Shown: positions 1-6,134 of the stretch, piece after piece
How positions within the stretch are numbered: position 1 is the stretch's first letter
How the letters are laid out: every line of letters starts with the position of its first letter
NCBI GenBank assembly: GCA_029856445.1
Contig: JAHQWY010000113.1
Coordinates: 1 to 9,818 of the forward strand
DNA from: Promethearchaeia archaeon
Lineage (GTDB): Archaea; Asgardarchaeota; Lokiarchaeia; Sigyniarchaeales; SOKP01
Direction of reading: 5' to 3'
DNA length: 9,818 bases
Notes under the pieces: generated by a model
Told to the model about the DNA's origin: nothing
Databases searched by the model: none
Seen by the model: the letters and a program-made list of their open reading frames with translations, nothing else
Position numbers and translations under genes: made by a program

Positions 1-16
1 AAAAAAGAGAAAACAA

Positions 17-787
17 TTAGTTATTTTTTTTTACCATTTCTTTTACTTTTTCCATTATTGGCGGGAGTACGTCTTCAATTTTTTCATCAAATTTTATATC
101 TGCAACCATATCATAGGGAGTATCCCCTTTATTTATGATAATCAATCTTGCTCCATTTTGTTTGGCAATACCAGGCATATTAGCTGCTGGTGTAACAACT
201 AGTGATGATCCTATTACAAAAAATACGTCTGAATTCTGAGAGCGTACGATAGATTCTTGAAGCTCGTCATAAGGGAGTGGATCTCCAAAATCTACGATGC
301 TGTTAATTAATCTTCCCCCGCAATGCGGACATTTTGGTTGACCTTCTCGAACAGGTTCTTTCCTCATTCCACGGCCCCATTCCGCTTTATCCCATCCCAC
401 CTCCTCGAATAACATCTTTTTATTGCATGACAAGCATTTCATAAAGAATTGATTTCCATGAAGCTCAGCGAGAATTTCAAATGGAATTCCTGATTTTGCG
501 TGTAATCCATCTATATTTTGAGAAATGACATAATTTAACATTCCCATTTCCATTAGCTCTACTACGGCATAGTGATTAGGATTTGGACTCGCTTGATCCC
601 ACGGGACTTTTGGTTTGGGTGGAGGTAATCCTTTATCTCTTCTAGTCCAAAGACCATCTGGTCCGCGAAAGTCTGGTATTCCACTGCCTGTTGAACATCC
701 TGCACCGGTAAACACAACTAAACTTTTTGATTCAGCTATCCATTTAGCTGCCAGATCAATATTTTCTTCTAAACTCATAAAAAACAT
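17..787 (-). CDS. Sir2-family NAD-dependent protein deacylase (sirtuin), SIRT6/7-like core
   Basis: Sirtuins remove acetyl or longer acyl groups from lysines, consuming NAD+ and releasing nicotinamide and O-acyl-ADP-ribose. This 256-aa protein has the complete core: the NAD-binding GAG at residues 28-30 and GIPDFRGPDGLW at 36-47, QNID at 90-93, catalytic His in LHGN (H110), two zinc Cys pairs (C118/C121 and C153/C156), VDFGDPLP at 165-172, GSSLVVTP at 193-200 and the ribose-binding IN at 218-219. The GPDGLW and DFGDPLP versions of these motifs recall the SIRT6/SIRT7 branch more than typical bacterial CobB; this is from memory, not a tree. The start is ATG at 787. A second in-frame ATG at 778 gives MSLEEN and is equally plausible, because an AT-rich TATA-like stretch lies about 25 bases upstream of both. 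No Shine-Dalgarno is visible. Its G+C content is clearly above that of the neighbours. It likely acts in the cytoplasm, perhaps on chromatin proteins, but targets cannot be read from the sequence. Confidence 0.95.
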   Translation of the reverse strand: MFFMSLEENIDLAAKWIAESKSLVVFTGAGCSTGSGIPDFRGPDGLWTRRDKGLPPPKPKVPWDQASPNPNHYAVVELMEMGMLNYVISQNIDGLHAKSGIPFEILAELHGNQFFMKCLSCNKKMLFEEVGWDKAEWGRGMRKEPVREGQPKCPHCGGRLINSIVDFGDPLPYDELQESIVRSQNSDVFFVIGSSLVVTPAANMPGIAKQNGARLIIINKGDTPYDMVADIKFDEKIEDVLPPIMEKVKEMVKKNN

Positions 788-802
788 TAAATAAAGAGGA
801 TT

Positions 803-817
803 TAAAAATATTTTTGA
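803..817 (-). promoter_or_regulatory. Possible TATA region for the sirtuin gene
   Basis: On the minus strand this stretch reads AAAATATTTTTAAAT. Its centre is about 23-32 bases upstream of the two candidate ATGs (787 and 778), the distance expected if transcription starts at or just before the start codon (leaderless mRNA). The whole 788-938 gap is AT-rich, so such a match is easy to find by chance. Confidence 0.3.
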
Positions 818-878
818 AATTGATTTTTTAAATTGGATTTTAGGGATAAAGCGTGTTAGGACTGATAATTTAGAGGAG

Positions 879-888
879 TTTAAATAAA
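879..888 (+). promoter_or_regulatory. Possible TATA box for the 939 gene
   Basis: TTTAAATAAA matches the archaeal TATA consensus and is preceded by purine-rich GAGGAG, which could serve as a BRE. Transcription would begin near 908-912, giving a leader of about 30 bases before the ATG at 939. The 788-938 gap separates two divergent genes and must hold both promoters. Confidence 0.4.
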
Positions 889-938
889 TTAATATTTAAG
901 AATAATCTATCGAGATATTAGTTAATTGTTAGAGCTTT

Positions 939-1415
939 ATGAATAAAGGATCTTGTTTTAATATAAGTTTAAATAACAAACATTTGATATCATATCTAGA
1001 AAATAAGGAGTTGAGGATTATTTTCTCTTATACAATAAATTTTGATGAAAGTGCTCTAAAGAATATAGAACAAGTATATAAAAAAGCTGCCTGTTCAGAA
1101 GTAAAATCAAAATTAATTGGAGGAATAGCGAAAATAATCTGTGATTTTATAAATATACCAGAATTGGCTATGAAAGGAACAGCTTTAAAAGCTTTAAGAG
1201 AATGGGAATTTAAACACAATAGAAACATTATTGAAATAGCCGATATGCCAATTAGTAATGCATTAAATGCAGTAAAAGAAATTTTTAGCATTGGAAAAAG
1301 TATGGTAAAGGAACTAGTATCATATCCTAGAGATAAAAACGAGATTTTGATTGATATCGCATTTGAGAAATCCTTCAGGTTTTTTCTTGACTATTATTAC
1401 CAATATCAAAAATAA
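939..1415 (+). CDS. Unrecognised 158-aa protein
   Basis: I do not recognise this protein. It begins with ATG and runs 158 codons without interruption. Upstream is only a weak AGAG, 4-5 bases from the start. It has no signal peptide, no convincing membrane span and no Cys/His metal motif. Residues 1-35 look like beta strands (ISLNNKHLISYL, LRIIFSYTI). The rest looks mainly helical, with hydrophobic faces such as KLIGGIAKIICDFINI (58-73) and a Tyr-rich end (DYYYQYQK). It is one of only two larger genes on the plus strand. Its last 41 bases overlap the last 41 bases of the convergent PHP gene. An AT-rich window can produce chance ORFs, but the length, amphipathic helices, balanced composition and upstream TATA box favour a real gene. 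It may be a lineage-specific orphan. Confidence 0.6.
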   Translation: MNKGSCFNISLNNKHLISYLENKELRIIFSYTINFDESALKNIEQVYKKAACSEVKSKLIGGIAKIICDFINIPELAMKGTALKALREWEFKHNRNIIEIADMPISNALNAVKEIFSIGKSMVKELVSYPRDKNEILIDIAFEKSFRFFLDYYYQYQK

Positions 1416-2142
1416 ATCTATTTTCCAATTCTTTTACAAGAATATTCAAATTATCCTCTAAATTATAATCGCATATTATTTCAAGTGGTTCCTCTATATT
1501 ATTTAAACTCTTTATGCTATGAGAATCGCATCCTATAGCAACAGGAATATTGGTTTCTTTTAATCTATCGAAGAATATTTGGTTTTTACGTGCGTAAAAA
1601 TTAGGGTAACTTGGATTGAATTCAAAATAAATATTAAATTCCTTAAGAAATGACATTAATATATCAAGATTCTCATAAATGAAATAAGAAGGATCAAAAT
1701 GTGCTAATCCTAAAATAGGGAAGTTCCCTATATTTTTTGAGGTTCCTCTCCAGAAGTTAATTATGTTTTTAACAAAAGCTATGCCTTCAATGTTTTGAAG
1801 ATATTCAAATAGGATCAAGTCAAACTTATCAGGTTTAATTAATTTAATAAACTTCTCAGAACTTGAGAGGTCGATTTCAATTCCTTTAAGGATAGCTAAC
1901 TTTTTTTTTTTATCCCTCACGTAATTCTGACAAATCGATATTTCTGTTAAATATTCGTTTATTTTATCCCAATCTTTTAGTTTTGAAACCCATTCCTTCC
2001 ATGAATCTGTAAAATGATCGGTTATCGCTATAAAATCTAAATTCGTTAATAATGCTCTTTCAACAATCTGCTTGATATTATTTTTCCCATCAGAGAAATT
2101 TGAATGAATATGAAGATTAATACGAGGGAAATTCATTTTCAT
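1375..2142 (-). CDS. PHP-domain metal-dependent phosphoesterase
   Basis: PHP proteins are TIM-barrel-like hydrolases that use a multi-metal centre to cleave phosphoesters; relatives include histidinol phosphatase, YcdX-type phosphatases and the PHP domains of DNA polymerases. The 255-aa protein shows the motifs in order: H11-I-H13-S with D18 (HIHSNFSDG), TDH at 41-43, E89 in GIEID, H148 in LAHFD, FEFNPS near 173-178, and DSH at 206-208. All metal ligands appear present, so it should be an active enzyme of about normal size for a stand-alone PHP phosphatase. The substrate cannot be deduced. It begins with ATG at 2142 (ATG at 2136 is an alternative) with no Shine-Dalgarno. It lies 41 bases behind the APC permease gene on the same strand, so co-transcription is likely. 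An A11 run in the mRNA (1901-1911) encodes DKKKK and is a slippage-prone spot. Its 3' end overlaps the convergent 939 gene. Confidence 0.9.
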   Translation of the reverse strand: MKMNFPRINLHIHSNFSDGKNNIKQIVERALLTNLDFIAITDHFTDSWKEWVSKLKDWDKINEYLTEISICQNYVRDKKKKLAILKGIEIDLSSSEKFIKLIKPDKFDLILFEYLQNIEGIAFVKNIINFWRGTSKNIGNFPILGLAHFDPSYFIYENLDILMSFLKEFNIYFEFNPSYPNFYARKNQIFFDRLKETNIPVAIGCDSHSIKSLNNIEEPLEIICDYNLEDNLNILVKELENRFIFDIGNNSQEKT

Positions 2143-2183
2143 ATTTACTTTCTCTTAAATAGATTGAATTAAAAAATTTTTTT

Positions 2184-4046
2184 TTATATTCCTAAGCTTT
2201 TTGTTTCTCGATTTAAATATAGACTAATTATACCCCCAAATAACAAAGTTGTCCCAAAAAAGAGTAAAAATGAAATAAAAAGAAATTCAGCTGTTTTTGA
2301 AGGGATATCTGTACTACCAAAGACAATTTTGTCTATTGAAATAATATCTAAAGTAAATAAAGTAATTAAGAAAAAAGTGAATAATGAAGATGCTAATTGA
2401 ATAATGCTCATTATTAAATTAGTATAATATATACCTCTTGCTTTAGTTTTTTTCAATTCTATTATAGTTCCAATTCCAATATCGATTGCTACTTCCTTCT
2501 TGTTAATTTTCTTTATAAAATAATATACCAATTCCTTAAGAGGAAATATGTCAAAGAATATTGTAGCAACAGAAAAGATGCAGATAAATATTAAGATACG
2601 AAGTAGCACATAAGTAAAAACCGGAGATGAGACATTACTTAAATTATTTATGATCCAGATGAAAATACCCATAAGAACAAGGGCAAAAAATTTCAAACCT
2701 GCTAGAGTAAAGACTATTGAATGTCGATCCGCAATTGTTAATAAATAATAAGTAATCCCAATAACGAAAATAACTATTCCTAAAAGAACGGCGTTAATAT
2801 TTAGGGCAAAAGCAAAAATCAAGCAGCTGGAACCAACAATTAATGGTAAATAAGGAAAAAATGGGGCTTTAAATGGACGATCTAATTCTTTTCTCTTGTA
2901 TCTAAGGTTAACTGCAGCAAAATTCACGAAGGCTAATCCAAAGAAGTATATAAAAGTTGTAATATTCGCTGTGAAATCTATATCCGCTAATATTAATGCC
3001 AAAATTGTAATTAATATTGCTATTCCTGTTGTAATTATTAATATAAAAGTAGGGACATTTGTTTTTTTATTTACTTTCAAAATTTTCTGTGACACATAGT
3101 GATCTCTTGCCAATGCTTGCATTACGGCGACTGCTGATCCTAAAGCCGCATTCATTGCAATAAAGGTCGAAATTGTAGCTGCTATACCCATTAACAAGTA
3201 CCCTGGAAATCCTAATACATCATTAAGGATTAATGCTAAGAAAATTGGAGACTCATCTGGATTATTACCAATATTAATCATAGATACTGTTGTAATTAGT
3301 AGATAAATTGCAAGCGTAATTAGTATCGCAAAAATATTTGTTTTGGGTATATTTCTAGAAGGATTTTTCAGATCAGCATTTAAATAAGCTAAATTTGAAG
3401 TGATACTAGTAAAAAAAATGAACAAGAATGGAAACATAAGTATTATACTTAGAAAATTCGTATCCGAGGTTAAAAAATCTGTATTAAAATTCGATGCATT
3501 TGTAATTGGAGCAAGTAGAAATCCCGATATGATAAATATACTGAAGATAATCAATAGTATAACAGTTAAAGAAATAAAAGTTCTTAGTGCTATTCTCTGA
3601 GTTCTAAAAACAACAATAGCTGTAAATAATATTGATAATATTGCTATAATAATAAAGAGATTTTTCATTATAGGTAATGGAAAAAATGCTTCAATAACCA
3701 CAACAAAAGCTTGAGCAGAAAAGGAGAATGTAGCTATGTTAGCAATCCATAAAAAGAAACCTATTGTGAATGCTAGAAAACCTCCCAATGCTTCTTTACT
3801 AAAGTTGTAAGCGCCCCCAGAAACGGGTAAACTGGTTGATAATTCACTATAATTTAAAGCGGTGATGAAAATTAAAATACCTCCTAAAATTAAGCTGACA
3901 AAAACTCCAGATTGTGCTTGACCTATAGCTGTACCTAATAAAATAAAAACGGAACCACCAATTCCACATCCAATTCCATAAAGGATTCCCATTGATAACG
4001 TAATCGTTCTTTTAGGAACAATTATTTCTTGTTCTTTTTCAGTCAA
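2184..4046 (-). CDS. APC-superfamily amino acid/polyamine permease with extra C-terminal membrane region
   Basis: APC transporters move amino acids or related amines across the membrane, usually by proton or sodium symport or by exchange. The first ~440 residues of this 620-aa protein form the usual 12-helix core. TM1 carries the substrate/ion-binding unwound motif GIGCGIGGSVFILLG (24-38). The conserved YSELSTSLPVSGGAYNF follows at 66-82, and NLAYLNADLKNPSRNIPKTN at 218-237 is the family's loop after TM6. The remaining ~180 residues are unusual: hydrophobic segments near 445-467 and 476-500, a basic soluble stretch around 505-538, then two more near 541-568 and 585-611. The total is therefore about 16 spans. 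The start is TTG at 4046: an in-frame TAA lies 8 codons upstream with no ATG between, and the next ATG (Met19) would cut into TM1. No proper Shine-Dalgarno is seen. It follows the coiled-coil gene by 68 bases and precedes PHP by 41. Substrate is unknown. Confidence 0.92.
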   Translation of the reverse strand: MTEKEQEIIVPKRTITLSMGILYGIGCGIGGSVFILLGTAIGQAQSGVFVSLILGGILIFITALNYSELSTSLPVSGGAYNFSKEALGGFLAFTIGFFLWIANIATFSFSAQAFVVVIEAFFPLPIMKNLFIIIAILSILFTAIVVFRTQRIALRTFISLTVILLIIFSIFIISGFLLAPITNASNFNTDFLTSDTNFLSIILMFPFLFIFFTSITSNLAYLNADLKNPSRNIPKTNIFAILITLAIYLLITTVSMINIGNNPDESPIFLALILNDVLGFPGYLLMGIAATISTFIAMNAALGSAVAVMQALARDHYVSQKILKVNKKTNVPTFILIITTGIAILITILALILADIDFTANITTFIYFFGLAFVNFAAVNLRYKRKELDRPFKAPFFPYLPLIVGSSCLIFAFALNINAVLLGIVIFVIGITYYLLTIADRHSIVFTLAGLKFFALVLMGIFIWIINNLSNVSSPVFTYVLLRILIFICIFSVATIFFDIFPLKELVYYFIKKINKKEVAIDIGIGTIIELKKTKARGIYYTNLIMSIIQLASSLFTFFLITLFTLDIISIDKIVFGSTDIPSKTAEFLFISFLLFFGTTLLFGGIISLYLNRETKSLGI

Positions 4047-4114
4047 ACCTAAATCATTAAAATAGTGTTATTAAATTAATTTCAAATGTATTTATGATTT
4101 AATAGAAAGGTAAA

Positions 4115-5620
4115 CTACGATTTTTCAAGGTGGAATATACCGGATATAATAGATAAAACAGCTCCAATTAATAAGAAAACAACCATTAAAAAGCTATTTA
4201 TATTTACTTCCCCTAATTCTATTGCATTAAAAAATACACCTATTGCCCAAATTATAAAAAATATTCCTGCGCCAATTAAAATTCCACCAAAGAATTTTGA
4301 AGCTCTATAAATAGCGGATAATATTTCTAATCTGTGAATTCGACTCTCTTTATCTCTAATTTCTTTTTCTTGATTCTCTAATTCCTCTTTTAATTGTTGA
4401 AGTATGTTTCGAGAGTCATTTGTGCTACTCTCAATTGCCTCTTTAGCTTTTTTTAGTTTTTCATGGTCTAATTCCATACGTTTTAATTTTTCTTTTATCG
4501 CATCGAGTCGTTCCTCTCTCTCAAGATATTCTGTATTTGAAGTTTCTATATCTTTTTTTAAATCTTCGAACCTCTTTTCATTCGCATCAATTAAATTTTG
4601 TTTTGCAATTAGCTGTTCATCTAAGGATTCAATGGTATCTTTAAGCTCTTGAATTCGAGATTCAATGTCAATTAACTGTTGTTGTTTATCTGTTAGCTGA
4701 ATTTTATATTTAGCAAGAAGTTCTTCATAAGTTTCTCTCTGTTTTTCCATTTCAGGAAATCCATTATGATATTCTTCAAGTTTTTGTTCTATTTCCCTTA
4801 TCCGATTTTCTTTTTTCTCAATTTGTTCTGTTAATAGTTTTCTTTCTTCTTCTTTTGCCTCAATTTCTGAATTAGAATGTTCCAATTCGACTTTGTTTTT
4901 ATTAATATAAAACCTTAAAGTTTCATTTTCAGCACTTTGACTTTTTATTTTTTTCTCTAAAGTCTCCAATTCCTCCTTTTGTTTCTCCAGTTTTGCTTCT
5001 TTTTCCAATATTTCTTGATTGAGCTTTGAAATTTTGTTTCTTAATTCTTCCTGAGATGAAACTTTCTCTTTTACAGAATCAGTTAGAACAATTAGATCAA
5101 CCTGTCTGCTCTCATATGTTTTTACTAGTTGTTCGTTATTCCTTAATAGTTCTTTATATTCCAAATCCAGAATATCTTTACTTTCCTTTGTAATTTCAAA
5201 ACGTTCTTCCAAATTTTTCATTTCTTCTGTTTTTTTATTGTACTTCTCTTCAAGAGTAGAAATTGTTTCTTCTATAGCAGTTAAATATTCTTCTTTATCA
5301 TCAATTTTCTTTGAGATATTTTCAAGCATAATTTGTGCTTCTTTTAATTCCTCACTAATTTGTTCTCCTTCTTTCACACTTATTTCTTTTTCTTCTTCTG
5401 TAGCTCCATTAGTAATTGTTTCTGAGATATTTTCAATACTATTTTCAAAAGTTCTTAATTTTTTATCTATCATATCTCTGGAATTTTTTGCTTTTGATAA
5501 AAATTCCTTATCTATCTTCTCAATTTCCTTTTCTGATTTGCTTTCCTTATCTTCTCCATCAAGTTCGTTGGTCATTATTTCACGTTTTTGAATATTGGAA
5601 TTATAATATCTTTGACTCAT
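4115..5620 (-). CDS. Long coiled-coil protein with C-terminal two-helix membrane anchor
   Basis: No family is recognised. The 501-aa product starts with a short polar segment (1-25). It continues as an almost unbroken, very Glu/Lys-rich coiled coil from about 30 to 435, with heptad-spaced Leu/Ile and few breaks; HNGFPEM near 285-291 is the clearest one, containing Gly and Pro. It ends in a membrane hairpin: hydrophobic segments at about 443-465 and 476-497, joined by a ~10-residue loop, with only HLEKS after the second. There is no signal peptide, so the rod should be cytoplasmic and the C-terminus membrane-embedded, like a tether or spacer. Start choice: ATG at 5620 has a TATA box centred about 26 bases upstream, fitting a leaderless mRNA. 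The alternative ATG at 5575 (MTNELDGED) is less well placed. It may be the first gene of a run with the APC and PHP genes. Similarity to eukaryotic golgins or SMC-type proteins would be architectural only. Confidence 0.85.
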   Translation of the reverse strand: MSQRYYNSNIQKREIMTNELDGEDKESKSEKEIEKIDKEFLSKAKNSRDMIDKKLRTFENSIENISETITNGATEEEKEISVKEGEQISEELKEAQIMLENISKKIDDKEEYLTAIEETISTLEEKYNKKTEEMKNLEERFEITKESKDILDLEYKELLRNNEQLVKTYESRQVDLIVLTDSVKEKVSSQEELRNKISKLNQEILEKEAKLEKQKEELETLEKKIKSQSAENETLRFYINKNKVELEHSNSEIEAKEEERKLLTEQIEKKENRIREIEQKLEEYHNGFPEMEKQRETYEELLAKYKIQLTDKQQQLIDIESRIQELKDTIESLDEQLIAKQNLIDANEKRFEDLKKDIETSNTEYLEREERLDAIKEKLKRMELDHEKLKKAKEAIESSTNDSRNILQQLKEELENQEKEIRDKESRIHRLEILSAIYRASKFFGGILIGAGIFFIIWAIGVFFNAIELGEVNINSFLMVVFLLIGAVLSIISGIFHLEKS

Positions 5621-5640
5621 TTAAAATTAGAATTAGAAAG

Positions 5641-5650
5641 TATAAAATTT
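5641..5650 (-). promoter_or_regulatory. TATA box of the coiled-coil gene, leaderless spacing
   Basis: The minus strand reads AAATTTTATA, followed by a less AT-skewed stretch to the ATG at 5620. The box centre is about 26 bases upstream of the ATG, the archaeal TATA-to-start-site distance, so the mRNA would begin at or next to the start codon. The absence of any Shine-Dalgarno before this ATG fits. Confidence 0.5.
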
Positions 5651-5893
5651 ATTTATTGTGATTGTAGATTTGCTTAAATATGTGTCGATTTAAATAATCG
5701 ATCATTTATTCCACATTTAATACGAATAAGTATCTTATGAAATATACTCAATTCAAATATTTAAATTTTAATCTTTTCTCATATAGTTCTCTGGAAAAGC
5801 TCAGAATCAATAAAAAAATTTAAATAGACACTTATTTTTTTTTTTTTGGAATCTTTCTAAAATGGGGTCATTGAAGTATTTTAGTTTGATTTT

Positions 5894-6064
5894 ATGATAA
5901 CAATAAAATTTTATCTAATATTCCTGTTCGAAATGATTCAGTTACCCCTCCTAAATATATGTATTCTCAATAAAATAACTGAATCTGTTTCTATTCTATT
6001 AAAATATAATGAAAATTATTTTTATTGGATTATGTTAATAGGATTATGGCAGTTTAAGGTTTAA
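5894..6064 (+). CDS. Candidate small ORF, 56 aa, hydrophobic (uncertain)
   Basis: An ATG at 5894 opens 56 codons ending in TAA at 6062-6064. The product starts MITIKFYLIFLF and has two hydrophobic stretches, residues 5-25 and about 42-53 (NYFYWIMLIGLW), so a real protein would be a small membrane peptide. With stop codons as frequent as expected in DNA this AT-rich, 56 open codons is uncommon, but several start points and frames are available in a 514-base gap. Random AT-rich reading frames also tend to encode Phe, Ile, Leu and Tyr. A TATA-like TTTAAATA lies at 5819-5826, and no Shine-Dalgarno is seen. The alternative is untranslated spacer or an RNA gene. Confidence 0.25.
   Translation: MITIKFYLIFLFEMIQLPLLNICILNKITESVSILLKYNENYFYWIMLIGLWQFKV
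5935..5985. repeat. 10-bp perfect inverted repeat with 31-base spacer
   Basis: GATTCAGTTA (5935-5944) is matched exactly by TAACTGAATC (5976-5985). On the minus strand the spacer ends in AGGAGGGG, the best Shine-Dalgarno-like string in this gap, directly beside the stem, but no start codon with an open frame follows it. It could be an RNA hairpin, a two-site operator, or chance. It lies inside the candidate 5894 ORF. Confidence 0.4.
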
Positions 6065-6109
6065 TGCCTCTAATCATTCATAAAATTTTCTTATTATCTC
6101 TGAGGAAGG

Positions 6110-6132
6110 ATAAAATTAACGTATAATTTTAT
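6110..6132 (-). terminator. AT-only hairpin after the sugar kinase stop (weak terminator candidate)
   Basis: ATAAAATTA (6110-6118) and TAATTTTAT (6124-6132) form a perfect 9-bp inverted repeat with a 5-base loop, ending 2 bases past the kinase stop codon. The stem has no G or C and no T run follows on the minus strand, so it is not a canonical terminator. Its position is the only support. Confidence 0.25.
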
Positions 6133-6134
6133 TA

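Larger units (their letters stand above)
5621..6134. other. 514-base intergenic region
   Basis: This is the longest gap between confident genes. It contains the coiled-coil gene's promoter (5641-5650), a short inverted repeat TCGATT/AATCGA with a 5-base spacer (5685-5701), a TATA-like TTTAAATA on the plus strand (5819-5826), a run of 13 T (5835-5847), a candidate 56-codon plus-strand ORF (5894-6064) with an inverted repeat inside it, and an AT-only hairpin directly after the sugar kinase stop (6110-6132). No tRNA, CRISPR or mobile element is visible. Confidence 0.7.

Noticed and set aside
1028..1291. 87-codon open frame on the minus strand inside the 939 gene
   Set aside because: It is antisense to the 939 ORF, shows only the hydrophobic composition expected from reversing a Lys/Glu/Asn-rich gene, and has no own promoter or family motif.
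2896..3600. Plus-strand open frames within the permease gene
   Set aside because: They lie antisense to well-conserved APC helices and have no supporting motif.
5238..5661. Plus-strand open frames of 117 and 81 codons over the coiled-coil gene
   Set aside because: Ser/Phe/Leu-rich shadows of Glu/Lys codons read backwards. The minus-strand gene has a clear coiled coil and membrane hairpin.
5737..5823. 28-codon plus-strand ORF in the 514-base gap
   Set aside because: Too short to exceed chance in AT-rich DNA and lacks a junction or motif.
5835..5847. Run of 13 T as a plus-strand terminator
   Set aside because: No plus-strand gene ends upstream of it. It is more likely a homopolymer in spacer or part of a promoter region.
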